A stretch of DNA of 64,000 bases from positions 1 through 64,000 of the forward strand of contig DATFBM010000041.1 of assembly GCA_035253825.1 (NCBI GenBank), given 5' to 3'. The notes beneath the pieces were generated by a model. The model was not told the DNA's origin, searched no databases, and worked only from the letters and a program-made list of their open reading frames with translations. The stretch is from JACCTH01 sp035253825. Its GTDB lineage: Bacteria > Actinomycetota > Acidimicrobiia > Spongiisociales > ZC4RG35. Positions 24,221 to 33,162 of this stretch are shown piece after piece (within the stretch, counting starts at the first letter, position 1; the number at the start of each line of letters is the position of its first letter). The translations under genes and the position numbers were made by a program.

Positions 24221-25462
24221 ATGCGGTCGACCAAAGGTTTCCGTCGCCTCCTGGCGGCGTCCACCATCTCCAACCTGGGCGACGGTGTGGTTATCGCCGC
24301 GTTCCCCCTCATAGCCGCCTCCATCTCCTCATCACCGCAGGCGGTGGCAGGGATGACTGCCGCCGCCACATTGCCGTGGCTTCTCTTCGGCCTCCCGGCC
24401 GGCGTGGTGGTAGACCGCGTGGATCGGATCCGGCTGATGTGGCTGATCGACCTGGTGCGTGCTGCGGCAGTGGGAGTGTTGGGATTGGCCATGGCTCGTG
24501 GCAACGTCACCCTGGCCGCTCTCTACGCAGTGGTCTTCACCCTTGGCATCGCCGAGACGCTGTTCGATTCCGCGGCAATGGCGGTGGTACCGGCGATGGT
24601 GGAAGAGGGTTCGCTGGAAACGGCCAACGGTCGGCTTTTCGCCGGACAACTCACAACCAACCAGTTCATCGGTCCTCCGGTCGGGGCCCTGCTGTTTGGC
24701 GTGATCGCGGCCTTGCCTGCTCTTTTCGACAGCCTCACCTTCCTTGTCAGCTCGCTCTTATTGGTGGGACTTCGCTTGAAACGAGCTCCGAGGTCGGGCG
24801 AGCGCCGGTCGATGAGAGCGGACTTGGGAGAGGGTTTGGTCTGGGTGTGGCGCCACAAGAACATTCGGACTCTGGCCATCGGCGCCGCGGTGATCAACCT
24901 TGCCCAAACCGGGGCGATGGCAATACTGGTTCTTTTCGCCACGGAAGTCCTCGAGCTTCCCGAGATCGGTTTTGGTTCGTTGTTCGTGGTCGGGGCGGTG
25001 GGAGCGCTGGCCGGAAGCCTCGGCGCCGGAAAGGCGGCAGCCATCTGGGATCGTCGCCGAATTGTCGTCGCCTCGGTGGGGACGATGTCGGTGAGCCTCA
25101 TCGCCATCGGTCTGGCCCGCTCGGCTCCGGTGACCTTCGTGGGCATGGCACTCATGAGCCTCAGCGCCGAGTTCTGGAATGTGGTCGCCGTCAGCTATCG
25201 CCAGGGCGCCACCCCCGATCGCCTTCTCGGTCGGGTGATGAGCGCGTATCGATTCATCGCCTATGGCTCATTTCCGCTCGGAGCGTTGCTCGGCGGCTGG
25301 GTGGCTGCCCGGTTTCGGCTGGAGACCACCTTCTTGGTCGGCGGGGCCTTTCTGGCCGCGCTAACTGTCTTTGTCGCCCGAGCTCTTGACGACTTGACGC
25401 CGTTGGCGGAGAGGGAGGGATTTGAACCCTCGGGAGAGCTATATCACCCTCCACTCGCTTAG
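24221..25462 (+). CDS. MFS transporter, reading into an antisense tRNA gene
   Basis: A 413-residue major-facilitator protein with about twelve helices. The N-terminus RLLAASTISNLGDGVVIAAFPLIAA and the GLPAGVVVDRVDRIRLM loop are typical of the MFS_3/enterobactin-exporter-like group. The normal protein seems to end near residue 395. No stop occurs there, and the frame continues for about 18 codons through the antisense strand of tRNA-Ser, giving the artefact-like tail EGFEPSGELYHPPLA. Substrate unknown. Confidence 0.82.
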   Translation: MRSTKGFRRLLAASTISNLGDGVVIAAFPLIAASISSSPQAVAGMTAAATLPWLLFGLPAGVVVDRVDRIRLMWLIDLVRAAAVGVLGLAMARGNVTLAALYAVVFTLGIAETLFDSAAMAVVPAMVEEGSLETANGRLFAGQLTTNQFIGPPVGALLFGVIAALPALFDSLTFLVSSLLLVGLRLKRAPRSGERRSMRADLGEGLVWVWRHKNIRTLAIGAAVINLAQTGAMAILVLFATEVLELPEIGFGSLFVVGAVGALAGSLGAGKAAAIWDRRRIVVASVGTMSVSLIAIGLARSAPVTFVGMALMSLSAEFWNVVAVSYRQGATPDRLLGRVMSAYRFIAYGSFPLGALLGGWVAARFRLETTFLVGGAFLAALTVFVARALDDLTPLAEREGFEPSGELYHPPLA

Positions 25463-25497
25463 CAGGCGAGCGCCTTCGACCACTCGGCCACCTCTCC
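25407..25497 (-). tRNA. tRNA-Ser (anticodon GCT)
   Basis: A 91-nt class II tRNA on the minus strand. Acceptor is GGAGAGG/CCTCTCC, the anticodon loop CTGCTAA gives GCT, and a long variable arm is present. Unlike the other tRNAs here, CCA is encoded (forward 25404-25406). Its 3' half overlaps the end of the convergent MFS gene. Confidence 0.95.
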
Positions 25498-25663
25498 AGG
25501 GCTCTGCTGCCTAGAACGGCCTCAGCGCCGGCCCCTATTCCATCATGGATCGCCGGCCTTAGGAAACCGTATGGAGGGGCCTCGGGGTCGTTAAGAGGCC
25601 ATCAGGCCGGGCAAAAGCAACTCTCGCAGTCGGTTACACCAATGGAGTGACCGGGCTGTATCG

Positions 25664-25849
25664 ATGAGTGATCCGACGACAATTGAAAGAAGTGAACCCG
25701 AGCCTTTCCTCGTCGTCCAGGGCCCGCGGAGTTGGAGCAGTGTCAAGGAAGATCTCCATCCGTTTCTGGCCCTACTGGGGGCGATCTACGGCTGGGTTTT
25801 CGCCCTGCTGGTGGCCCTGATCGCCGCCGTAATCCTGCTCGTCCGCTAG
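25664..25849 (+). CDS. Small single-pass membrane protein, unknown
   Basis: A 61-residue frame with a hydrophilic first half and one strong membrane helix at the end (FALLVALIAAVILLVR). It lies in the 360-base gap between tRNA-Ser and the convergent KimA-like gene. The ribosome site is weak. The composition looks protein-like, but I recognise no family. It could be a real small membrane peptide or chance. Confidence 0.4.
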   Translation: MSDPTTIERSEPEPFLVVQGPRSWSSVKEDLHPFLALLGAIYGWVFALLVALIAAVILLVR

Positions 25850-25859
25850 ACGCCCGAGG

Positions 25860-28175
25860 TCAGCTTCGGGCGGCCAAAGCCCCATCGAGCTCATCGGCTG
25901 TCGGCAAGTGGAAGGGCACGCTGGTGACGGCCACATCGGGCTCGGCGGCGAATATCCCTTTGATCGCAAGTCCCGTCTGGTTGTGAAGCAGCTGACCGAG
26001 TCGTCCCGAAACGATGAACTCCGGCAGCAAGACGTTGATCAGTGTGCCCGGTGGTTCGTCCCGCCGGCGGCGTCTCACATATCTCATCAGCGGACGGGTG
26101 ATGCCCCGGTAGGGGCTCTCGACGATCTCCAGTTCGGGCTCGAGGTGATGCTCGCGCCAGGCAGCCTCCACCCGTTCCCGTTGCTGCTCGTCGACGTCGA
26201 CGTGGACGCAATGGAGACCATCGGGCCTTAGCTGTTTGGCGTACTCGAGTGCATCAAGGGTCGGCCGCGTGACCTCGCTGACCGTCACTACCAGGACATG
26301 TCGGGAAATGTTGGCCTGTTGCAACTGATGGGCCCGCCGATTCTGAACCACGGTCAAGTCTGTCACTACCACTCCGGGTTCGAACAACAGCAGCGCTTTG
26401 AGAATGAGACTGTGAGGGTGAGTGAAGATGCTCCGAAGCCGGCGAGTCTGAAAGCGCTCGGCGAGAACAACAGTTATGCGTGCGTCGGGATGGGCGTCCC
26501 GCTCGCCACGGATGTAGTTGCGGATCCTACGAACAATGGGCTCGCGATCTGGCTCCAGCAGCACCAGCGGATGCTGTGGATAGAGCCGGCTCCAGATGTG
26601 TACCAAATCCTCACTTTGCTCGGGCTCAACCGCGTGAACAACGGTGATGCTGTCGGGGTCGATCAAGGCGGCGTAACGGAGGGCTCGCTCGGTGGCCGAA
26701 TCGGTATGGGCGGCGAGAACAATCACCCGATGGGACTGGAAATGACCGTCGGAGGGAACGTGCCCGAGATGGAGCCCGACTCGGAGATAGTGACGGCGCA
26801 TGCTCATCATCCACGCCACAAGCAATGGAACGGCAACCATCACGATCCATGCCCCGTGGGAGAATTTGACGATGGCCACTACCACGAGCACGACGCCGGT
26901 GGTCATGGCGCCCAATGCATTGATGATGACCGAGCGGCGCCATCCTTGTTCGCGAGTCGCCAACCAGTGACGCACCATCCCTGATTGGCTGAGGGTGAAG
27001 CTGGTGAAGACGCCGACAACGTAGAGCTGTATCAGCCTGGAGACCTGAGCATCGAAGGCCACCAGCAGGAGGCCGGCGAGCAGCGCAAGCGCAAAGATTC
27101 CGTTCGAGAAAACCAAACGATCTCCGCGGTTACGGAACTGCCGAGGCATGAACCGGTAGCGAGAGAGAATCGCCGACAAACGCGGAAAGTCTTGGTAGGC
27201 GGTGTTGGCGGCGAGTATCAGGACTCCGGCCGTGACCACCTGGAGTATCCAGAACCCGATGCCACCGTTGAAGGCCGCCCGACCGATCTGAGAAATGACT
27301 GTCCCGTACTGGTCGACCAGGTCTTCTGATATCCGCACATCGAAAAGTCTCGCCAGGGTCGAAAGGCCCAGGAACATCGAGATCGAGATGAGGGCCATGA
27401 CTCCGAGGGTGGCGGCGGCGTTGCGACTCTTGGGCTCTCGAAACGCCTGCACACCGTTAGCCACCGCTTCGACCCCGGTGAGGGCAGTCGATCCGGAAGC
27501 GAACGCCCGCAGCACTAGGAAGAGCGTGATCCCCTCCACCGTCGGCTCCAGCTCAAGCCCGCTTGAAACCGACTGCGGACATTCCCCATCCGCGCATCGA
27601 AGGAACCCGACGACCAACATCGTGAGAACCGTTGCGACAAATGCGTAGGTAGGAAGGGCGAACAGCTTGGAAGACTCCTTGGCGCCGCGGAGATTGGCGA
27701 TCGTCAGGATCACGACGAAGGCCAACGCCATTTCAACTCTCCGCCCAAGTAGCTGGGGATACGCCGAGGTGATAGCCGCGACGCCGGCGGCAACCGAAAC
27801 CGCCACCGTCAATACGTAATCGGCTAGGAGAGCGGCGGCGGCCGTGACCCCTGCCCTTACGCCAAGATTCTCATGGGCGACGATGAACGCGCCCCCGCCA
27901 TCGGGGTAGGCGCGGATCGTTTGTCGGTAGGAGATGACTACCACTGTCAGCAGGGCTGCCACCGCCAGACTGATGGGCGTCAGCAACCGGAGGGCCCCTA
28001 CCCCCGCCAAGGCGAGGACAAGCATTGCTTCCTCCGATGCATAGGCCACGGACGAGAGCGGGTCGGAGGCAAATACCGGTAGGGCCAAGCGCTTGGGAAG
28101 GAGCTGATCGTGCTCGTCCCGGGAGGAGAGGGGCCGGCCAATGACCCGGCGCTTGACGGTCGTCCAGGATGTCAT
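25860..28175 (-). CDS. KimA-type APC potassium transporter
   Basis: A 771-residue protein. About twelve membrane helices make up the first ~460 residues, opening with the KimA/YdaO signature: DEHDQLLPKRLALPVFASD, then PLSSVAYASEEAML. A cytoplasmic domain of ~300 residues follows (VIVLAAHTDSATERALRYA, FEPGVVVTDLTVVQ). KimA proteins are proton-coupled, high-affinity K+ importers, and in Bacillus the cytosolic domain binds c-di-AMP. A KdpDE-like two-component pair diverges from it 193 bases away, which supports a potassium role. I searched the leader for a ydaO c-di-AMP riboswitch and did not see its conserved core. Generic APC amino acid permease is the alternative. Confidence 0.82.
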   Translation of the reverse strand: MTSWTTVKRRVIGRPLSSRDEHDQLLPKRLALPVFASDPLSSVAYASEEAMLVLALAGVGALRLLTPISLAVAALLTVVVISYRQTIRAYPDGGGAFIVAHENLGVRAGVTAAAALLADYVLTVAVSVAAGVAAITSAYPQLLGRRVEMALAFVVILTIANLRGAKESSKLFALPTYAFVATVLTMLVVGFLRCADGECPQSVSSGLELEPTVEGITLFLVLRAFASGSTALTGVEAVANGVQAFREPKSRNAAATLGVMALISISMFLGLSTLARLFDVRISEDLVDQYGTVISQIGRAAFNGGIGFWILQVVTAGVLILAANTAYQDFPRLSAILSRYRFMPRQFRNRGDRLVFSNGIFALALLAGLLLVAFDAQVSRLIQLYVVGVFTSFTLSQSGMVRHWLATREQGWRRSVIINALGAMTTGVVLVVVAIVKFSHGAWIVMVAVPLLVAWMMSMRRHYLRVGLHLGHVPSDGHFQSHRVIVLAAHTDSATERALRYAALIDPDSITVVHAVEPEQSEDLVHIWSRLYPQHPLVLLEPDREPIVRRIRNYIRGERDAHPDARITVVLAERFQTRRLRSIFTHPHSLILKALLLFEPGVVVTDLTVVQNRRAHQLQQANISRHVLVVTVSEVTRPTLDALEYAKQLRPDGLHCVHVDVDEQQRERVEAAWREHHLEPELEIVESPYRGITRPLMRYVRRRRRDEPPGTLINVLLPEFIVSGRLGQLLHNQTGLAIKGIFAAEPDVAVTSVPFHLPTADELDGALAARS

Positions 28176-28368
28176 CGATTACCGGCGGATCTGCGGACGG
28201 AACGGAGTCGTGCGGCGGCGACTACGTCTTCAACTGGCTCGGGGTCGGTAGCGGCGGGGGGCCATTACGCAATTCATAACCCGGGTCGCGAGCAAGCCGG
28301 TGATCTTGACGATTTCCTAACGGGGCAGTCTGAATATTGACGCGTTGCAGCGGATGTAGCTTTTCGAG

Positions 28369-29829
28369 GTGAAGCTCATCCGTTTGGCCAGGCGACCGAG
28401 GGCTGAAGCATTGAGTCGTCGACGCACCGCGATTGCTTGGGCCCTGGCCATTTTGGGTCTCTCACTTCTGACCTGGCTTCTCGACGGGCTCTCCGATCGC
28501 CTCGGTCTGCACAATGTGCTCCTCCTCTACCTCCTCACAGCGGTAGTGGTGGGTGTAGTCGGGGGCGTCCTTCCCGCCGTGGCTACCGCCCTCGCCGGAT
28601 TCCTTCTCGCTAACTGGTTCTTCACCGAACCGTTCCACACGCTCATGGTCGACGACCCCGACCACCTGGTGTCAATCTTCGTTTTCCTATTCGTGGCGCT
28701 AGCAGTCGGGCTGCTAGTGGGAATCTCAACCAGGCGCAGTGCCGAAGCTAGGCGAGCTCGTGCGCAGGCGGAGGCTCTCGCCAGCAGCGTCTCCGGAGGT
28801 CGCTCCGGAACTTACGAGCAAGACCTTGTTGACCGGATCCGAGAGGTCTCCTCCCTGACGGCCGTGAGCCTGCTGCGCCGAGAAGGAAGCGACGCTTGGC
28901 GGTCACTGGCTTGGTCGGGCGACCGTCAGCTCTTGGCGCCGGAGCAGGGGACGGAGACGATCGGTCTCTCGTCTGAAACAGTGCTGGTGCTGCTAGATGG
29001 GCGGCTAACCGCCGATGACCGGATGGTTCTCCGCGCCTTCGGTGCCCAGATCATCGCGGCGATGGAACGGGAGGATCTCGAACGGGAAGCGCAAGCTGCC
29101 GAGGCGATGCTGGCAACCGACCGACTACGTACCGCCCTCCTCGACGCGGTTTCCCATGACCTGCGTACCCCTTTGGCCACTATCAAAGCATCCCTTACCA
29201 GCCTGCTTGAGACCGGCGTCGACTGGTCGCCCAGCGAAACCCGATCGTTCCTTCAGGAGGCGGTGGATCAGGCGGAACGCCTCAACCGGATGGTCGGTCG
29301 CCTGCTTGATGCCGGACGCTTGCAGGCGGGAGCCATCAAAGTTTTCTTCCGCCCCGTTGGGCTCGACGAGGTCGTCTCTTCTGCCCTCTCGGGGCTGGGG
29401 CATGTTTCGGAAAGAGTCTCAGTCGACATCCCCGAGTCGTTGGATCCAGTGCAAACCGACCCCGACCTACTCGAACGGGCGGTAGCAAATTTGGTCGAGA
29501 ACGCCATGACCTGGTCGCAACCAGGGCGAACTGTCGACGTGACCGCGTTAGAAGAGGCTGGCCGGGTGAAGCTACGGATCATCGACCGCGGGCCCGGCAT
29601 TCCACTCGCCGATCGCGAGCTTGCCTTCCAGCCATTCCAACGTCTCGGTCAGGAGGTCGGCAAGGGCGTCGGTCTGGGTCTCGCCGTCTCCCGCGGCCTG
29701 CTGGAAGCAATGGGCAACACCCTCACCGTCGAAGACACAGCCGGAGGCGGTACGACCATGGTGATCGAGTTCAAAGCCAGCGCTCCCCAAACCCCTACCG
29801 AGCTATACCACGGGGCGGGACGTGCCTGA
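28369..29829 (+). CDS. KdpD-like sensor histidine kinase lacking the N-terminal KdpD domain
   Basis: A 486-residue kinase. Residues ~20-120 are the four-helix DUF4118 membrane domain of KdpD (HNVLLLYLLTAVVVGVV, then LANWFFTEPFHTLMV). A GAF-like linker follows, then HisKA with His ~262 in AVSHDLRTPLATIKASL, and an ATPase domain (NLVENAMTWSQPG, DRGPGI, GVGLGLAVSRGLLEAMG). The ~400-residue cytoplasmic KdpD and USP domains of full-length KdpD are absent. It overlaps the regulator gene by eight bases. It likely senses low K+ or turgor and controls the divergent KimA-like transporter. GTG start, weak ribosome site. Confidence 0.85.
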   Translation: MKLIRLARRPRAEALSRRRTAIAWALAILGLSLLTWLLDGLSDRLGLHNVLLLYLLTAVVVGVVGGVLPAVATALAGFLLANWFFTEPFHTLMVDDPDHLVSIFVFLFVALAVGLLVGISTRRSAEARRARAQAEALASSVSGGRSGTYEQDLVDRIREVSSLTAVSLLRREGSDAWRSLAWSGDRQLLAPEQGTETIGLSSETVLVLLDGRLTADDRMVLRAFGAQIIAAMEREDLEREAQAAEAMLATDRLRTALLDAVSHDLRTPLATIKASLTSLLETGVDWSPSETRSFLQEAVDQAERLNRMVGRLLDAGRLQAGAIKVFFRPVGLDEVVSSALSGLGHVSERVSVDIPESLDPVQTDPDLLERAVANLVENAMTWSQPGRTVDVTALEEAGRVKLRIIDRGPGIPLADRELAFQPFQRLGQEVGKGVGLGLAVSRGLLEAMGNTLTVEDTAGGGTTMVIEFKASAPQTPTELYHGAGRA

Positions 29830-30511
29830 CCAGCAACGAGTCCTGGTGGTCGATGACGAACCGGGGATCGTCCGCGCCCTCGGCATCAACCTTAAGGCGC
29901 TCGGATATCAGATCGAGGCCGCCGCCGATGGTGAAGACGCCCTCCGCAAAGCTGCCGAACATCGGCCCGACGCCGTCATCCTCGATCTTGGCCTCCCGGG
30001 AATCGACGGCATAGACGTCATACGGGGGCTGCGAGGCTGGACCAACGTCCCCATCATCGTGCTTTCGGTACGAGAAGCCGAGCGGGAGAAGATCGCCGCT
30101 CTCGACGCCGGAGCCGACGACTATGTGACAAAGCCCTTCGGGATGGGCGAGCTTCTGGCGAGGCTGCGAGCCGCCTTACGCCGCGAGCTCGAGCCTGAAG
30201 CCGAGGTGCCGGTGGTGGTAACTCCGGATTTCATCATCGACCTCACCGTGAAACGGGTGACCAGAGGCGATCAGGAAATCAAGCTGACGCCGACCGAATG
30301 GGGGATCGTCGAGATTCTGGTCCGCAACCAGGGAAAGCTGGTCAGCCAAACGCAGCTCTTGAAGGAGGTCTGGGGTCCGCAGTATGGGGAAGAGACGAAC
30401 TACCTGCGAGTCTTCATCGCCCAGGTGCGACGCAAGCTCGAGCCGCAGCCGAGCAGCCCCCGCTACTTCCTCACCGAGCCCGGCATGGGCTATCGCTTCG
30501 AGACGAGCTGA
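29822..30511 (+). CDS. KdpE-like OmpR-family response regulator
   Basis: A 229-residue regulator. Receiver: acidic pair at residues 11-12 (VVDDEP), phosphoacceptor Asp 55 in VILDLGLPG, conserved Lys in YVTKPFGMGELLAR. The C-terminal winged helix includes KLTPTEWGIVEILVRNQGKLV and TNYLRVFIAQVRRKLEP. KdpE homologues have exactly this TNYLRV(Y/F) helix. GTG at 29822 overlaps the kinase gene. Probable target: the KimA-like promoter in 28176-28368. Confidence 0.88.
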   Translation: MPDQQRVLVVDDEPGIVRALGINLKALGYQIEAAADGEDALRKAAEHRPDAVILDLGLPGIDGIDVIRGLRGWTNVPIIVLSVREAEREKIAALDAGADDYVTKPFGMGELLARLRAALRRELEPEAEVPVVVTPDFIIDLTVKRVTRGDQEIKLTPTEWGIVEILVRNQGKLVSQTQLLKEVWGPQYGEETNYLRVFIAQVRRKLEPQPSSPRYFLTEPGMGYRFETS

Positions 30512-30625
30512 GATGTGTAGTTGTTCGGACGATGAAATTCGGACCAAGGTGCTCGGCAGGGATGTCTTTCTCAAGTCCGCGCTTGGTCCGATGGGGAGTG
30601 CCTCAGTAATTGGATCGGCAACTGA

Positions 30626-32218
30626 CTACGGGATCACATCCCGGTGTCGGAATGCGGCGAATCCAATGACAGCGAGGAACGCACTCAGAGCGACGAGCAC
30701 GGCGATAGGGAGAACTTGAAGGTTCTCGAGTGTCAACCCGGCCGTGTGTGTGAACGGCGAAAGGTTGAGAAGCCAGTGCGGAAACCTGAGGATCTGACCC
30801 ACCTGGCCCAGGAAAAGCAATGCCACTAGGAGACCCCAGGCGAACTCGGTCAAGCGCGGCAGCAGGCCGAAAAGGGCGGCCGTTGCGCCGGTGAGAACCC
30901 ACACAGCCGGGAGCTGGGCCAGGGTCACCGCGATGAGTCGAGGCAATTCCCCGTCGAAGTCCCCGACGGCGGAACCATATGTAGCGCCCATCACCAATCC
31001 GCCGATCAGCAGCATGAGTGCTGGTCCGATGAACGCAAATAAGAGATGGCTACCCATCCATCGCCACCGTGCGACCGAGGTGATCAAGACCGGCTCCGCC
31101 CGCAGGGCCTCCTCCTCGGCTCGAAGGCGAAGCGCGGTGCGAATCGAATAGGCGGCCGTCACCAAAGCGAGGACGCTCGCCGTGACAGAGAAGAAGGTAT
31201 CTGTAAGCCGATCCGCCCCTCCTAACAGGGCAAAAGCATCGGCCAGCTCGGGATTCCCTCCGAAGATTTCGTCGACGTTGTCGGCAACGGTTCCATATAC
31301 CGCCGCTAGGACCGCCACTCCGAGCGACCAACCCAGCATTGCTGCTCGCTGTAATCTCCAAGCCAACCCTGTGGCATTCCGGAGGCCCTCCGCTGCTTCG
31401 CCAGGTCCGATACGCGTTGGCAGAACTCCGGCCCCGAGATCTCGACGTGACGCCAGGAGGTAAGCGCTCGCCGCGACAACAATTGCCAAACCGATCGACA
31501 ATCCAAGAACCCACCAACGTTCCCCGGCAAAGGGGCGCAGCCTGGTGAACCACCCGATCGGCGAAATCCAACCCAGCACCTCGGCCGCGGTGGCGTCGCC
31601 GGCGGCACGCAAAAGGAAGGCGACGCCGAGTATTCCCACGCCAAGCCCGCGGGCAGCGCCTCCGCTACTTGTGAGCTGGGCAACAACTCCGCCGAGGGCG
31701 ACGAAAACGGCGGTCAGTGCCGCCACTCCCGCTCCATACGCGAACGCACCGCTGATCTCAAGACCCAACCCTGCGAGCCCGACCGTCAGCAGAGTTCCGA
31801 TGATGAACCCGGCGCCAACGACTACCGACATGGCGGCAGTCAATGGTGCATGACGACCGACGACGGTAGCTCCGAGCAATTCTTGGCGACCGGCTTCTTC
31901 TTCGTCGCGCGTGTGCCGAATCACCATAAAGATCGCCATCAAGGCGACAAGGACGCTCCCGATGACGCCGATTCGCCACGCCGTTAGCGCTCCGATTGAC
32001 GAGTCGTAAATCGGCCCCAACAGCGCTGAGTACGCAGGGTTGGAGCCGAAGGTCGCAATCAGGTCGGCACGCGCCGACGGTGCCCCGTATAGCTCGAGGA
32101 GAGCGTTGGCCGTAATGATCGGAAAGCCGGCCAAGACCAGAATCCAGGCAATGAGCCGTCCCAGATCTCGTTTCAGGACCAGCCCTATCAATTGAGATGT
32201 ACCGGCCAGGGTGCTCAC
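30626..32218 (-). CDS. ABC-2 type exporter permease (polyketide-antibiotic exporter family)
   Basis: A 530-residue membrane protein with about twelve helices in two halves, matching the large single-gene permeases annotated as putative exporters of polyketide antibiotics. Recognisable parts are FPIITANALLELYGA then the SALLGPIYDSSIGALTAWRIG loop near residue 70, and EEEAGRQELLGATVVGRHAPL near 110. It partners the ATPase encoded just upstream, whose stop it overlaps as GTGA. Substrate unknown. Confidence 0.82.
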   Translation of the reverse strand: MSTLAGTSQLIGLVLKRDLGRLIAWILVLAGFPIITANALLELYGAPSARADLIATFGSNPAYSALLGPIYDSSIGALTAWRIGVIGSVLVALMAIFMVIRHTRDEEEAGRQELLGATVVGRHAPLTAAMSVVVGAGFIIGTLLTVGLAGLGLEISGAFAYGAGVAALTAVFVALGGVVAQLTSSGGAARGLGVGILGVAFLLRAAGDATAAEVLGWISPIGWFTRLRPFAGERWWVLGLSIGLAIVVAASAYLLASRRDLGAGVLPTRIGPGEAAEGLRNATGLAWRLQRAAMLGWSLGVAVLAAVYGTVADNVDEIFGGNPELADAFALLGGADRLTDTFFSVTASVLALVTAAYSIRTALRLRAEEEALRAEPVLITSVARWRWMGSHLLFAFIGPALMLLIGGLVMGATYGSAVGDFDGELPRLIAVTLAQLPAVWVLTGATAALFGLLPRLTEFAWGLLVALLFLGQVGQILRFPHWLLNLSPFTHTAGLTLENLQVLPIAVLVALSAFLAVIGFAAFRHRDVIP

Positions 32219-33108
32219 GATCGGCCCGACTCTTGGCGGTAGTGGCGCAGGAAGAGCTCTTCGAGGGTTGGCGGATGGCTCACCAGGCTGCTCACTCCGA
32301 GCCGGGAAAGTTGTGAGAGCACAGGTCCGAGATGCTCGGAGTCCACTTCGAATGTCACCCGGTGATCTTCCAGCCGAAGTTCGTGAACACCGGGTAGACC
32401 TCTGAGGGAGGAGACCTCGGCCGACACTTCGGCCGTAACACTGGTGCGACTGAGGTGGCGAAGTTCGTCCAACGAACCCGACTCGATGGTTCGACCGTCA
32501 CGAATGATCGAGACCCGGTTGCAGAGAGCTTCCACCTCGCTAAGGATGTGACTTGAGAGGAGGACGGTTCGATCCGTCGAACGCTCTTCGTTGATCACGG
32601 CTCTGAACTCGGATTCCATCAAGGGATCAAGGCCACCCGTCGGTTCGTCGAGAATCAACAGCTCAACGTTCGAGGCGAGGGCGGCAACGAGTGCCACTTT
32701 CTGGCGATTGCCCTTGGAATACGACCGCCCCTTCTTTGTCGGATCGAGATCGAATCGATCAAGGAGCCTCGCTCTCTTCTTCCCATCGAGCCCACCTCGG
32801 AGGCGGCCGAGTAGGTCAATCACCTCCCCGCCGGAAAGGTTGGGCCAAAGGCTCACATCACCGGGAACGTAGGCCAGGCGGCGATGCAGGTCCGTCGCAT
32901 CGTTCCATGGGTCTTTGCCCAAGAGCGTCGCCGTACCCCCGTCCTGGCGAAGAAGGCCCAGCAAGATGCGAATCGTGGTCGTCTTCCCCGAGCCATTGGG
33001 CCCCAGAAAGCCATGCACCTCACCGGTGGAAACGATCAGGTCCAATCCGTCGAGGGCGCTGATCCGACCGAAGTTCTTGATGAGGTTGGAAACGTGGACC
33101 GCAATCAA
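32215..33108 (-). CDS. ABC exporter ATP-binding protein
   Basis: A 297-residue ATPase. Walker A is GPNGSGKTTTIRILLG, the signature region SYSKGNRQKVALVAALASN, Walker B LLILDEPTGGLDPLM, and the H-loop SSHILSEVEAL. The C-terminal ~80 residues are the extra domain typical of DrrA/CcmA-like exporters. The signature reads YSKGNRQK, a known variant of LSGGQ in this group. TTG start with AAGG very close. It diverges from a GbsR/MarR-type regulator across a dyad, which probably controls the pump. Confidence 0.87.
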   Translation of the reverse strand: MIAVHVSNLIKNFGRISALDGLDLIVSTGEVHGFLGPNGSGKTTTIRILLGLLRQDGGTATLLGKDPWNDATDLHRRLAYVPGDVSLWPNLSGGEVIDLLGRLRGGLDGKKRARLLDRFDLDPTKKGRSYSKGNRQKVALVAALASNVELLILDEPTGGLDPLMESEFRAVINEERSTDRTVLLSSHILSEVEALCNRVSIIRDGRTIESGSLDELRHLSRTSVTAEVSAEVSSLRGLPGVHELRLEDHRVTFEVDSEHLGPVLSQLSRLGVSSLVSHPPTLEELFLRHYRQESGRS

Positions 33109-33130
33109 AACCTTTTCACGTTACACTTGA

Positions 33131-33155
33131 TTCACAATCTTGTAAATCTTGTGAA
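33131..33155. promoter_or_regulatory. Dyad operator between ABC exporter and GbsR-type regulator
   Basis: TTCACAA (33131-33137) and TTGTGAA (33149-33155) form a perfect 7-base inverted repeat around an 11-base centre that itself holds a TCTTGT half-repeat. It lies in the 54-base divergent region, just before the regulator's TTG start. A winged-helix dimer, most simply the adjacent regulator, is the expected ligand. Confidence 0.6.
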
Positions 33156-33162
33156 GGAACGA

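Noticed and set aside
28176..28368. Possible c-di-AMP (ydaO) riboswitch in the leader of the KimA-like gene
   Set aside because: The conserved riboswitch core (GGGGUGAA-like segment and its partner) was not found on the minus strand in this interval. A covariance-model search would be decisive.
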